A stretch of DNA of 64,000 nt, from positions 29,195 to 93,194 of the forward strand of contig JAOAHO010000002.1 in NCBI GenBank assembly GCA_026415195.1, given 5' to 3'. The notes below the pieces were generated by a model, which saw only the letters and a program-made list of their open reading frames with translations, was not told the DNA's origin and searched no databases. Below, in pieces: positions 16,810 to 26,230 of the stretch (positions are counted from its first letter, which is position 1; every line of letters begins with the position of its first letter). The translations under genes were made by a program, and so were the position numbers. This DNA is from Bacteroidia bacterium. Lineage in GTDB: Bacteria > Bacteroidota > Bacteroidia > B-17B0 > Aurantibacillaceae.

Positions 16810-17785
16810 CGGATTGTTTTTGCTTTTGCTTTTCCTTATCCGAACCTCAGCACAACTGATTACCATAAACCCCGCTCAAATTTTTGAAAGCCCCTGGCAG
16901 TTTTCGGAAAATTTTTTAAAAGAAAAAAATATTTACAAAATCCATTTGCAAATTTTGGATAAGAAGGACTTTCAATCTCCCCAAGACCTGAACAGACAAG
17001 TGATTTACGAATTCAATAAAAACGGAAAGGAAATATTTTCTTATACCATTGAACCCGTTGGCACCGTAACTCAAACTTTTACCATTTACAGAGGAAAAAG
17101 AAGAAAAATTCCTGAAGCGATAGAAAAAAGCATTCCTATATGCGATACCGTTACACGAATCACATCCCACTTACCCGACGGGAATATCAAATTTTTCCGA
17201 ACCTACAAGAAAAACTCTTTTGCTCTGGCTTCCTATTTTACTTATCATTCCAACGGATTTGTAAAAGAATTGCGTTGCAAAGAATGGCCCAAAAACCCAA
17301 GCCCCAAGGAATATATTCTGGAAAAGCAGGAAATACTGTATACCGACAGTTTTCAGTGGGTTGTGCCTTCCGAAAAATTCAGAAAAAAAGTTTTTTTTAA
17401 TACTGACAAAACGCCCTACAAAGAACAACACTACGAGTATGAAGATGGAAAATTGAAAATTATCAGGGATGTTTTTATATCAGCTCCCTGGATTGAACAA
17501 TACAAAAAATTTGAATATACCGATGGTCGAATCAAGAAAGCCCTGATGTATGCCAATTCCGGAATCCCGGTAGAATACGAATATGAATATCAATATGATG
17601 CGCGTGGAAACCTCTACACAATTTATTACCGGAAGAATAAATTTTTGGAAAAGGAAATTGGTTTTGTAAACGATACGGTTAGCGGGAATGCGCACAGCAT
17701 CGTCATCAGAGATTACCTTACCAAAAGTATACAAATTGTTCGCATTCAAATTTACAGCGGTAAATCGCCGTTTGCTGAAAAGTAA
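16793..17785 (+). CDS. secreted protein with YD/MORN-like repeats, unknown function
   Basis: 330 residues from the ATG at 16793, which opens a clean signal peptide ([21 protein letters not shown]); an upstream ATG at 16727 would put 22 non-signal residues first. The mature part has aromatic, charged strands such as [27 protein letters not shown] and [16 protein letters not shown], which resemble RHS/YD-type or YwqK-like repeats and suggest a beta-rich surface protein. No catalytic motif seen. Overlaps the YyaL-type gene by 17 bp, so co-transcribed. Confidence 0.75.
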   Translation: MCALLSGLFLLLLFLIRTSAQLITINPAQIFESPWQFSENFLKEKNIYKIHLQILDKKDFQSPQDLNRQVIYEFNKNGKEIFSYTIEPVGTVTQTFTIYRGKRRKIPEAIEKSIPICDTVTRITSHLPDGNIKFFRTYKKNSFALASYFTYHSNGFVKELRCKEWPKNPSPKEYILEKQEILYTDSFQWVVPSEKFRKKVFFNTDKTPYKEQHYEYEDGKLKIIRDVFISAPWIEQYKKFEYTDGRIKKALMYANSGIPVEYEYEYQYDARGNLYTIYYRKNKFLEKEIGFVNDTVSGNAHSIVIRDYLTKSIQIVRIQIYSGKSPFAEK

Positions 17786-17786
17786 T

Positions 17787-19463
17787 TTAACGTGAATTTT
17801 TTACAAGTTTGTGATTACGATCGAACCTGCATTCTGCTTTATCGGAAAGCAATTCCAGGGCTTTCAGCACATCACGATCATTAGAAGTCCAAAGCGGATA
17901 AAAGGCCTCATCACCGAAAAGCAGGCGCCCCATCTGAGCATGAAAAATAAATTTCAGGCCTTCCCTTACTTTCATGTTTGAAGCATATTTACCCCCATCC
18001 TCAAGACTCTTTTTGAACCACAGATCAATCATCCATTCCGACTCGGGAAATTTTTTTATAAAATCCTTCACCGAAGTATATTTCTTTTTTAAGCCGGCTC
18101 TGTGCTCGTCAGCAAAATCAAAGCAAAATTGCTGGATACGGCCCGTCCTGTACCAGCGATTCACTGCCGGATGGAAGCGCCCCGTATCCAAGGGAATAAA
18201 AATATCAGGCATAATTCCACCACCGCCATAAACTGTTCGTCCTGAAGGTGTTTTGAATTTTTGCGTAGTATCCAAACGAACACTGTCTTGATGAAAAAGT
18301 TCCCCGTCATTATAACGCTCGAGTTCTTCCATAAAATAATTGTAATGATCATCCATTTTATAGGGTTTTTGAATGCAACGCCCTGAAGGGGTATAATATC
18401 GGGCAATGGTCAGGCGTATGGCCCCTCCGTTACGCAAGGGAATTTGATCTTGCACCAGACCTTTACCGAATGTCCGCCTGCCCAACACATAGGCCCGGTC
18501 ATTATCCTGCAATGCTCCGGCTACAATCTCGCTGGCACTGGCACTGTTTTCATCCACCAATACCACCAGTTCCCCGTTTTCAAATGAACCGTATTCTGTA
18601 GCGAAATATTCTTTTTTCGGATATTTTCTTCCCTCTGTGTAAACCACACGCATTCCTTTGGGTAAAAACTCATCTGCCATCTCAACAGCTGCATTCAAAA
18701 AACCTCCACCGTTTCCGCGCAAATCCAAAATAAGCTTTCTCATCCCCTCCCGGCTCAGTTTGTTGATGACTTCGCGAAATTCATCGGATGTGGTAGCACT
18801 GAACTGCCTGAAGCGCATATACCCGATTCCCGGACTGATGATGAATGCCGATTCCAAACTGTGCAGGGGAATTTTGTCCCTGATAATTAAAAATTCCAAA
18901 AGATCCTTTTCGCCGCTTCTTTTGATATACACTTTTACTTTTGTTCCACCTTTACCCCTGAGTGCCTTAAATACTTTTTCATTGGTCAGTGTGCTTCCGG
19001 TGAGCCGGATAGTATCGGCCTTTACAATTCTGTCGCCCGCCTGCAATCCGGCTTTTTCCGAAGGCCCTCCGGGGATTACCTGTATGACGCGCACCGTATC
19101 GTGAATAATATTGAATTCCACGCCTATGCCCTCAAAATTCCCTTCCAAAGGTTCATTCACCATTTTAAAATGCGAGGGCGGTATGTATTCACTGTGAGGG
19201 TCGAGCTGGCGCAACAAGGAAGCAAGCGCTTTATCTTCCAGGCGCGAAGCGCTGATGGTGTCCACATAATATTCCTTGATGAATTCCATGACGGCTTCCA
19301 GGTTGCTTCCTCCCGCTGAGTAAAAAGGAGCGACATCCCCTTTTTCTTCCATCTGACGCTGCATCACCAATCGGGCACCCCAAAACCCTAATGCCAATGA
19401 GGAAAATACCAAAAGCGGAATCCACCAAAAAGAATGTGGCCTGCGATCGTTTGAATCCATCAT
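17787..19463 (-). CDS. C-terminal processing peptidase (S41A, CtpA-type)
   Basis: 558 residues. A membrane anchor or uncleaved signal lies at about 12-32, a PDZ domain at about 105-185 (GIGVEFNIIHDTVRVIQVIPGGPSEKAGL), and the S41 core follows with LDLRGNGGG (247-254), the Ser-bearing SASASE (307-312) and general-base Lys334 in FGKGLVQ. Periplasmic protease of the Tsp/CtpA group; substrates not deducible. Convergent with the secreted unknown, one base apart. Confidence 0.93.
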   Translation of the reverse strand: MMDSNDRRPHSFWWIPLLVFSSLALGFWGARLVMQRQMEEKGDVAPFYSAGGSNLEAVMEFIKEYYVDTISASRLEDKALASLLRQLDPHSEYIPPSHFKMVNEPLEGNFEGIGVEFNIIHDTVRVIQVIPGGPSEKAGLQAGDRIVKADTIRLTGSTLTNEKVFKALRGKGGTKVKVYIKRSGEKDLLEFLIIRDKIPLHSLESAFIISPGIGYMRFRQFSATTSDEFREVINKLSREGMRKLILDLRGNGGGFLNAAVEMADEFLPKGMRVVYTEGRKYPKKEYFATEYGSFENGELVVLVDENSASASEIVAGALQDNDRAYVLGRRTFGKGLVQDQIPLRNGGAIRLTIARYYTPSGRCIQKPYKMDDHYNYFMEELERYNDGELFHQDSVRLDTTQKFKTPSGRTVYGGGGIMPDIFIPLDTGRFHPAVNRWYRTGRIQQFCFDFADEHRAGLKKKYTSVKDFIKKFPESEWMIDLWFKKSLEDGGKYASNMKVREGLKFIFHAQMGRLLFGDEAFYPLWTSNDRDVLKALELLSDKAECRFDRNHKLVKNSR

Positions 19464-19474
19464 GTAAGAACTCG

Positions 19475-19482
19475 CAAAGTTA
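19475..19482 (-). promoter_or_regulatory. -7 element of the S41 peptidase gene
   Basis: Perfect TAACTTTG on the minus strand, about 11 nt upstream of the first ATG (second ATG one codon later). The nearest TTTG upstream is 25 nt away, slightly beyond the usual 17-23 nt, so the -33 half is uncertain. Confidence 0.45.
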
Positions 19483-19524
19483 ACAATTTAATCGTATGTT
19501 AGTTTAACAAAAATAATATATTTT

Positions 19525-20733
19525 TTATTTTAATAAAAACTCTCTTAAAGGCATTATGTGTATGATCCTCCCGTCAGATCTCAGTATATCTTTTTGCCAC
19601 AGGGTGATGATGAATCCTTCCTTCATATTGAAATAATCCATGGCTTCCAGGAGCCCTTCGGTTTCCCGTTTTTTATTGTCGGCATTAACCTCCATGCATG
19701 CCTGCACCAACAGTCGGCATTTCTTTCCATCGGTAACCACAAAATCACACTCCTTATTTTCACGAAAGTAATACAGATGGGGGTATTTTTTCCTCAGGTG
19801 CAGGAATACCATGTTTTCCAGCAAGCGACCATAATCATCGGAAAAACTCAGCGAATTGGCCACAGCAAGGCCATTGTCCACCACATACACTTTGCGCGGA
19901 TTCACGCTGATGTTTTTGGTTTTGTAAGAGAACCGCGGTAGGAAAAAAAGCAGATAGCTGTCTTCGAGCCAGTAAAGAAAATCGGATGCCGTGTTTGCCG
20001 ATCCCAGCCCGAAGTGTTTACGGATACTGTTGAACGTGCATTCCTTCCCGATATTCGAAACCAGAAACAGGGTGATATCCATGAGGGTTTTGGTGGAACG
20101 TATCTGATGGCGGACGGCGATGTCGCGAAGCACGATGTCTTTCAAAAGCAGTTGCAACACTTCGGGATTCCCCGACATCAGGTACTCGGGAAATCCTCCG
20201 TGGGTCAGATATTCCTGCAGGGCTTGTTTGCTGTCTTTTATCTTGCGGAAAGAAAGGAATTCCGTATAGGAAAACGGAAACACCTCATGGCGCAGATAAC
20301 GTCCTGTCAGGCGTGTGCCAAGCTCGCGGCTTAACAAAGAAGCGTTCGATCCGGTAACAAACACTTTCACTCCTTCTTCATGCAATTGCCTCACATAGAT
20401 TTCCCATTTGTCGATGTTTTGGATTTCATCAAAAAAAACGGCTTTTGGATAGGGCCTGATCAAGCCGTCGAGTTTTTGAAAATCAGCGGCTTCAAACCCA
20501 AATACACGGGAGTCCTCAAAATTAAAAAACACGGAGGATGCAAAATGGCGCCGAAGCAGCTGGCGCATCAAAGTGCTTTTCCCACACCGACGCACGCCCG
20601 ATATTACTTCCACGTGCGAGGGATGAGGCTTAAAGCGAGATAAAAATTCCCTGGACGTGGAGTGCCTGTCGGAATGCTGCCACCTTTGCTTTTGATCCGA
20701 AAGGGCCTTCTCTAGTTCAGTTATCAATACCAT
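19525..20733 (-). CDS. AAA_14 / DUF4143 ATP-binding protein
   Basis: 402 residues from the ATG at 20733. Order: AAA ATPase with Walker A GVRRCGKST (46-54), Walker B AVFFDEIQNI (98-107) and sensor VTGSNASLLS (127-136); a winged-helix-like segment (about 213-268, SIRKHFGLGSANTASDFLYWLEDS); and the DUF4143 C-terminus with a PD-(D/E)xK-like core (E306, D330 in ECDFVV, then LVQACMEV in which the usual Glu-x-Lys is Gln-x-Cys), probably not a working nuclease. Function of this large family is unknown. Four 23-bp AT-rich repeats end 9 nt before the start. Flanked by AT-rich DNA on both sides, suggesting an acquired cassette. Confidence 0.87.
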   Translation of the reverse strand: MVLITELEKALSDQKQRWQHSDRHSTSREFLSRFKPHPSHVEVISGVRRCGKSTLMRQLLRRHFASSVFFNFEDSRVFGFEAADFQKLDGLIRPYPKAVFFDEIQNIDKWEIYVRQLHEEGVKVFVTGSNASLLSRELGTRLTGRYLRHEVFPFSYTEFLSFRKIKDSKQALQEYLTHGGFPEYLMSGNPEVLQLLLKDIVLRDIAVRHQIRSTKTLMDITLFLVSNIGKECTFNSIRKHFGLGSANTASDFLYWLEDSYLLFFLPRFSYKTKNISVNPRKVYVVDNGLAVANSLSFSDDYGRLLENMVFLHLRKKYPHLYYFRENKECDFVVTDGKKCRLLVQACMEVNADNKKRETEGLLEAMDYFNMKEGFIITLWQKDILRSDGRIIHIMPLREFLLK

Positions 20734-20741
20734 ACTTTGCA

Positions 20742-20833
20742 AATATACACATTTTTATTTTATCAATATAAATTTTTATATATTAATAATATATACTTTT
20801 ATATTTTGCTAATATAAACATTTATTTTTAAGA
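20742..20833. repeat. four tandem 23-bp AT-rich repeats upstream of the DUF4143 ATPase
   Basis: Units at 20742-20764, 20765-20787, 20788-20810 and 20811-20833. All begin AATATA; positions 8, 11-13, 15, 17 and 19 are also identical in all four, giving a rough consensus AATATA-n-AC-n-TTTATATTTT plus three free bases. The array starts 8 nt before the ATPase ATG and covers the whole promoter region. Spacing of about 2.2 helical turns per unit is that of an iterated operator. The remaining 20834-20920 holds nothing recognisable. Confidence 0.75.
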
Positions 20834-20920
20834 TTCATGCCTTTCCCTTGGTAAAACATTCAAAATGACGTACGGAAAAAATTTTTATAAAAATCAAAAG
20901 CTTTCAAAAACATATAGCCT

Positions 20921-21775
20921 TTAGGCAGCCATCATACCGATACATAAGGCAAGCCCCGCGATGCCCACCCACTGAACCGCAGTTTTCTTTTCTTTAAAAA
21001 TGAAAGTCCCTGCCAGGGCAGAACACATCACTATACCTATATTGACCATAGCGAATACCAAACCTTTTAATCCCTGAAATGATTCCAGCGAATAGAGCAG
21101 GAAAAGGATACTGAAAAAATTCGGAACTCCCAGCAAGGCACCACTTAATATCGTTTTAGGGTGAAATGATTCTCTTAAAGGATATTGAATAAGCATGATG
21201 CCACATCCTATAATAAAGGATGAAGAAAAGATACACGATGACAACAAGCCCGAATCGGATTTTGATTCAAATAATTCCTTGTTGTTCCATAACATCAATA
21301 CGTCAATCAGGCCGCTTCCTAAAATCAACCATACCGGGCCGGTATAACTTTTTTTAAATTCTGCCTCTTTTTTCTCCCACAAGGCCATCACCAGGAAAAC
21401 TAATCCTGATAAAGCAGCCGTAATTCGGATATTATCCGGCATTTCACCATACCTCCACCATGAAAATATCATGGGCAATACATATCCCGACTTGTTGGCC
21501 AAAGATGCCGTGGCAACTCCCGATTGTGCCGTAACCCGTGAAATCAAATAAAAAACCGCCAGAAAAATTCCGCCCATCGCAAAACCGGCTTTTACTAAGG
21601 ACGGCCTCAGCAATACATCGTCATTAAAAAAATAAAAGATTGACCATCCCATCAGCGCTGCAAAAAAATAATTCCAAACCACAACCGGAAAAACCTTATG
21701 ATCTTTAGATGTATATATCCTGAAAAAGACAACAATATAAACATTCAGAAATATGCATAAAATAATCCACCCCAT
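20921..21775 (-). CDS. EamA/DMT-superfamily membrane transporter
   Basis: 284 residues from the ATG at 21775, with about ten hydrophobic segments and two EamA-like halves; the second half has the conserved end VFAMVNIGIVMCSALAGTFIFKEKKTAVQWVGIAGLALCIG, split here by charged residues as usual in drug/metabolite transporters. Substrate unknown. It starts 2 nt after the stop of the DUF5686 gene, so it is the last gene of that operon. Confidence 0.82.
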   Translation of the reverse strand: MGWIILCIFLNVYIVVFFRIYTSKDHKVFPVVVWNYFFAALMGWSIFYFFNDDVLLRPSLVKAGFAMGGIFLAVFYLISRVTAQSGVATASLANKSGYVLPMIFSWWRYGEMPDNIRITAALSGLVFLVMALWEKKEAEFKKSYTGPVWLILGSGLIDVLMLWNNKELFESKSDSGLLSSCIFSSSFIIGCGIMLIQYPLRESFHPKTILSGALLGVPNFFSILFLLYSLESFQGLKGLVFAMVNIGIVMCSALAGTFIFKEKKTAVQWVGIAGLALCIGMMAA

Positions 21776-21777
21776 CG

Positions 21778-24213
21778 TCAAAACCGATAAGTTGCAGCAA
21801 GCTTATAAATAAAATTGTATTTGTTTTGTTCGTGGGTGTAATGGCCGTACCTGTAAAAAATGCCAAAGCCCACTGAACTGAAATTATTTTGCGTAATTCT
21901 TAATATTTTAAGCCCGGCTTCAGTATAAATTTTTTGAGGTACATCCATCACCACATTCAGGTATTGCATCCTGTCGGGCGACCTGCCCAAACAGGCATTA
22001 TGTACCAATTCCAGTTCAGGGTTAAATATATCATTCACGGGAAATATTCTTTTGAATAACAGCGAAAAATTAGCCTGAACATAGTCGCGGCTCATGAATT
22101 CATTCAGAAACATTGTTTCCATTCCACGTGGATAACTGACGGAAAAATTTTCGGCTCGCGATGCGTGATGATGATAGAGCCAATGATAAGGAGTACTCAC
22201 AAAAGAATATCCGGCACGCAGTGTGAATATCGTGCCCCACCATCCGTAAGGGAAAAAGCCGTCCGCAAGCATCACATCCAGGCGATGCACGGGAAGAAAG
22301 GGCATTGAAGAAGATGGATCGGCAAATGTTTTCTTATATTCCAAAAGGAATTCAGAACCATAAATCTTTTGGGAATAATTGAAAGTTCCCAATGCGCTTT
22401 CCAAACGATACCGGCCCGACTTAAAACCCAACCGTAAGTTGAACAAGAGGGATGCGGCTTCTTTAATATTGTTCTCCCCCGGGCGATAAATAACGTTCAT
22501 TTGTTGTGTTAGTCGATGTATAGCCATTTGTACATCCCAAAATTTTGCTGATTGAAAATCATACAACAAGAAAAACGATTGAATTTTATCAGCATTGGAC
22601 AAATAATAACTCCTTATTGCTTCATCAGAAGCCAGCTTCAAATCGGGAAAAATTTTAAGTGCGCCGTTTTCCATGATTTCTTTCATCCATCCTGCCTGAA
22701 ACCTGTGATAATCCTTTTTAGCGCTGTAATATTGATAACCGGCCATTACACGTGCCTTCCAGTCACGGTCTTTTGTGCCATAACGCCCCCCTGCATAAAA
22801 CAGCCACATGCTTTTTGCTTTGCTCAGAGAACTTATGGCCGTACCGGGGGCATATCCTTCATAAAAATTAAAATTGATCCATCCCGGCCATTCCAATCCG
22901 ATGTTACCCAAAGGAATGTATCCCGTTACAAAACGTGAAATAAAATTTAATTTTTTTTCTGCCTTGTGCCTGTCAAGCAGTGAATCGGAAAAATGAACGG
23001 TTCTTCTTACCATTAAAGAATCAGGGTCAGGATCAGAATACAGCGGCCTTTCAGACATTTTTTCCGCTTCCTCAAAAGGTGCCCTTTGAGATTGAAAATC
23101 CGGTACGGTATCCGTTCTGAATGAAATGGTTTTCATCTCCACCCTAAACTTGGTGAACAACGGATCTCCGTTTGGATCACGATATTCCTTAGATTTATTG
23201 GGAACTAAAATATATGAATCGGTTTGATGCGGATATAAAACTCCTTCATTTGTCTTTTCATAAAACTGACGTGTGGCATACAAATACTTACCCGCGTTTT
23301 CCGATGGCTTAACGTCCACGCCCTTTAAGTAATATTCTTTTGCATGAATGTATAAAATTCCGGTTAGCAGGGAAAAAGTTGACCTTTTTCGGGGCAAAAC
23401 CTGAATAACCACAAATGTATCGGGCAAACTGATGACCGTGTCGGAAATGCGGTAGCGGTATAACTTCAGTCCCTTTTGGCTTACGGGCGATATATATGTC
23501 TCATCCAATAATGAGATTTCCTCATCATAAAAGCCAAACGATTGCAATGTGGCAAAAAAAGTGGAAAAAGGTGATTTTTTAAACCCCGGAGCAAAAGAAT
23601 AATTCACGCGTTCTTTTAATCCGGCACCTTTCTGATGAAATATTTCGGAATGATTTTCTACATAATAAAAAAATTTGTCTCCCAGTTTTTTTTTAAACTT
23701 TTCATACAAACGCATGAATACGGAATCGTAATTCTTGTAGAAATCTTCATTTCCGTTTTTATCCGAAATCATCACTTTGAGTCTTGACACCTTTTGTACA
23801 TAAAACTTTTCCCTTTCAAAAGGGTTAAAGGTCGGTATGCGTTCAATACATTTTTTGACCATTTCTTCGGCTAGGTCCTTACCGGGAAAAACAGTTACTT
23901 CCGCTAAATCGGAATAAGAAGGCAATAACGACAGGGTTATTTTATTTTCGCCGGATTCCACTATGTTGAGGGTGATTTTTTTTTGTTCGTAAAATGAATT
24001 TCCTGCAATCAACGTATAAGTTCCGGGTAATACTTTCAGAATACAATGTCCGTCGAGCGAAGTTAACGCTGACTCTAAAACCGGCAGAAGTCTTACCGGA
24101 CAAAAGGGTATAGGTTTTTGTGTTTTTTGATCAATTAAACTGACCGTATAATTAATAGTTTGGGCAAAAAATAAATTAGAAAACAAAGCGAAGAAATAAA
24201 GCCAATGCTTCAT
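21778..24213 (-). CDS. DUF5686 / carboxypeptidase-regulatory-like outer-membrane protein
   Basis: 811 residues: signal peptide (to about 18, LFFAQ), a CarboxypepD_reg-like beta sandwich (about 20-105, TQKPIPFCPVRLLP...LPGTYTLIAG), a central DUF5686 region, and a C-terminal part with alternating aromatic strands ending in LAATYRF, a typical outer-membrane barrel end with terminal Phe. Family members are large OM proteins of Bacteroidota with no proven role. Overlaps tsaB by 4 bp and EamA follows immediately. Confidence 0.85.
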   Translation of the reverse strand: MKHWLYFFALFSNLFFAQTINYTVSLIDQKTQKPIPFCPVRLLPVLESALTSLDGHCILKVLPGTYTLIAGNSFYEQKKITLNIVESGENKITLSLLPSYSDLAEVTVFPGKDLAEEMVKKCIERIPTFNPFEREKFYVQKVSRLKVMISDKNGNEDFYKNYDSVFMRLYEKFKKKLGDKFFYYVENHSEIFHQKGAGLKERVNYSFAPGFKKSPFSTFFATLQSFGFYDEEISLLDETYISPVSQKGLKLYRYRISDTVISLPDTFVVIQVLPRKRSTFSLLTGILYIHAKEYYLKGVDVKPSENAGKYLYATRQFYEKTNEGVLYPHQTDSYILVPNKSKEYRDPNGDPLFTKFRVEMKTISFRTDTVPDFQSQRAPFEEAEKMSERPLYSDPDPDSLMVRRTVHFSDSLLDRHKAEKKLNFISRFVTGYIPLGNIGLEWPGWINFNFYEGYAPGTAISSLSKAKSMWLFYAGGRYGTKDRDWKARVMAGYQYYSAKKDYHRFQAGWMKEIMENGALKIFPDLKLASDEAIRSYYLSNADKIQSFFLLYDFQSAKFWDVQMAIHRLTQQMNVIYRPGENNIKEAASLLFNLRLGFKSGRYRLESALGTFNYSQKIYGSEFLLEYKKTFADPSSSMPFLPVHRLDVMLADGFFPYGWWGTIFTLRAGYSFVSTPYHWLYHHHASRAENFSVSYPRGMETMFLNEFMSRDYVQANFSLLFKRIFPVNDIFNPELELVHNACLGRSPDRMQYLNVVMDVPQKIYTEAGLKILRITQNNFSSVGFGIFYRYGHYTHEQNKYNFIYKLAATYRF

Positions 24214-24893
24214 GCCATCATGCCTGATTTAAAAAAATACTCTTTTAAATAATCCGGTTCGGCATGAAAAAGATCTAAAAAAAATCCTTGCTTATATTTT
24301 TCATATAATTCCCGGCTTAAACCTCTGACTGACGGCAGAATATCGGGAAATAAGGCCACATCGTTTTTGTTATTAAAAAAATGAATAATTTTTTTTATAC
24401 CGTTTCCGGCCAACAATATATTTGGAGTATTAACTAAATGCTTTATAAATTCATCGGTCAATATAAAAGGTTTTGGAGAGCATAAGGTATCTCCGTTTGG
24501 CCCGTATTCCGATAAATATACCTCCATCCTTCCGGCATCGGCCATTATGAAGTATTTGTCATAATTAGCAGTTGGCCGATAAACAAGGTTAAAAACCGAA
24601 CGGTTGGAATCTGTGCCTACTAGGGGAATTTGAAGGGCATATGCCATGGCTTTTGCAACCGAGAAGCCAATTCTGAGACCTGTATAGGAACCGGGTCCTG
24701 TTCCAAGGCCAATGTAGTGCAAGTCCGAAATATTCAAACCTTTTTCTTTAAGGCATCGGTCAATAAATCCGTGAATTTTTTCGGCATGCTTGTAGCCACA
24801 GGATTCTTCCAAAATATATTCCAAAGTTCCGGAGGATGAAATGCCTACCGATAAATTTTCTGAAGAAGTTTCTATTAAAAATCCATAAATCAT
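24210..24893 (-). CDS. tsaB: tRNA threonylcarbamoyladenosine biosynthesis protein TsaB
   Basis: 227 residues of the ASKHA fold. MIYGFLIETSSENLSVGI is the N-terminal beta strand and GTGPGSYTGLRIG (64-76) the family signature. TsaB is a non-catalytic partner of TsaD/TsaE in making t6A at position 37 of ANN-reading tRNAs. Its ATG abuts the stop of the HlyD-type gene (shared base) and its end overlaps the DUF5686 gene by 4 bp; the coupling to an exporter operon looks incidental but is tight. Confidence 0.93.
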   Translation of the reverse strand: MIYGFLIETSSENLSVGISSSGTLEYILEESCGYKHAEKIHGFIDRCLKEKGLNISDLHYIGLGTGPGSYTGLRIGFSVAKAMAYALQIPLVGTDSNRSVFNLVYRPTANYDKYFIMADAGRMEVYLSEYGPNGDTLCSPKPFILTDEFIKHLVNTPNILLAGNGIKKIIHFFNNKNDVALFPDILPSVRGLSRELYEKYKQGFFLDLFHAEPDYLKEYFFKSGMMA

Positions 24894-26227
24894 TACTCAT
24901 TTTGATCTTGATAGGATACTATTTCTTTGGACACTTTCACATCCTCCCCTCCATTTAATATTTTTGATACTAAAGTATAAGGTGAGACAATTACTTCATC
25001 ATTTTCTTTTAAACCACTTATTATTTCAATGTATTCCATATCCTGAATTCCGGTTTGAACCCTGGTTTTCACGGCTTTTCCGTTTTTCACCAAAAACACC
25101 ACCTCTTCCTTTTTATTGTTTTTGTTATCTTTAATGTCTTCAACGTTTAATTGTTCAGAATTTTCTTTTATTTCATTTTCCGGTTTATTTTTTGCAGATC
25201 TGGCTGTTACGGCCTGAACGGGAACGCTCAGTGCTTTAAAAACTTTTTTGGTAATAATATCTACAGAAGCGCTCATGCCAGGTAAGAAAGGATAAGGGGC
25301 ATTCTCTTTAATCAGGTGTGCATAACTTTCTTTAAGTATGCGAATTTTAACCAAATAGTTAGCTGCTTGGTCGGTAGTTAAGCTTCCGGTATTGGCCGAA
25401 GTACCCACTTCCGTTACAACCCCTTTAAAAATTTTCCCTTGATGAGCATCTACTTCTACGCGAGCTGTATCGCCACGCTTGATTTTCAAAATATCATTTT
25501 CATTCACTTCCACCACCACCTGCATTTCATTCAGATTGGCCATACGCAGGATTTCCGTACCCTGAAAGCCCTGAACCCCTTGCACCCGTTCTCCCTTTTC
25601 AACATTTAATTTGTAAATGGTACCATCAACCGGCGCATATATGTAGGTTCTCTCAAGGTTGTTTTTGGCTTCGCGCAGCGAGGCTTCATTTCCGGCCACA
25701 TTAAATTTGTTCGATTTTAGCTGGGCCTCCATAGCCATGAAGTTTGCCTGAGCCGACTCAAACTGAGCCTTGGCATTTTCAAATTCCTGATCGGAAATTA
25801 ATTCTTTTTCATGAAGCTTTTTCAGACGTTCAAAATTCCCTTTTGCAGCCGCAAGATTGGCTTTGGCTTGCTCCAACTGCGCCATAACTACATACAGCCC
25901 GGCTTCAGTTCCTTTTACCAATGCCTCAGTGCGCTCAACGGCACTCAGATAAATGTCAGGCCTTATGCGGCATAACAATTCCCCCTTCTTTACCTGCATG
26001 CCTTCTTTAACATAAAGCTCCGTGATTTCACCGCTCACATCCGATGTTATTTTTAGGTCGGTTTCGGGTTGAATTTTGCCACTGGCCGATACCACTTCTT
26101 CTATATCCCTGTAAGTTGCCTTTTCAATATTTACTTCATATTTGACTCCGGAAAAATTACCAGTGAAAATAAAAGTAAGTAAAAGCAAAAGTATGATTGC
26201 TCCTGAAATAAAATAAATTTTTTTCAT
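24893..26227 (-). CDS. HlyD/MacA-type efflux adaptor (membrane fusion protein)
   Basis: 444 residues: N-terminal anchor (about 4-24), biotinyl-lipoyl halves (about 50-95 and 195-225), a Lys/Glu/Ala-rich alpha hairpin (about 95-195) and beta-barrel and proximal domains after it, with a low-complexity Asn/Lys/Glu insert near 355-380. It bridges an inner-membrane pump to an outer-membrane channel. It begins 3 nt after the large ABC exporter, the natural partner. Confidence 0.9.
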   Translation of the reverse strand: MKKIYFISGAIILLLLLTFIFTGNFSGVKYEVNIEKATYRDIEEVVSASGKIQPETDLKITSDVSGEITELYVKEGMQVKKGELLCRIRPDIYLSAVERTEALVKGTEAGLYVVMAQLEQAKANLAAAKGNFERLKKLHEKELISDQEFENAKAQFESAQANFMAMEAQLKSNKFNVAGNEASLREAKNNLERTYIYAPVDGTIYKLNVEKGERVQGVQGFQGTEILRMANLNEMQVVVEVNENDILKIKRGDTARVEVDAHQGKIFKGVVTEVGTSANTGSLTTDQAANYLVKIRILKESYAHLIKENAPYPFLPGMSASVDIITKKVFKALSVPVQAVTARSAKNKPENEIKENSEQLNVEDIKDNKNNKKEEVVFLVKNGKAVKTRVQTGIQDMEYIEIISGLKENDEVIVSPYTLVSKILNGGEDVKVSKEIVSYQDQNE

Positions 26228-26230
26228 GAA

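Noticed and set aside
20742..20833. 23-bp repeats as a CRISPR array
   Set aside because: The units are directly adjacent with no spacers, imperfect and very AT-rich; no cas genes lie in the window.
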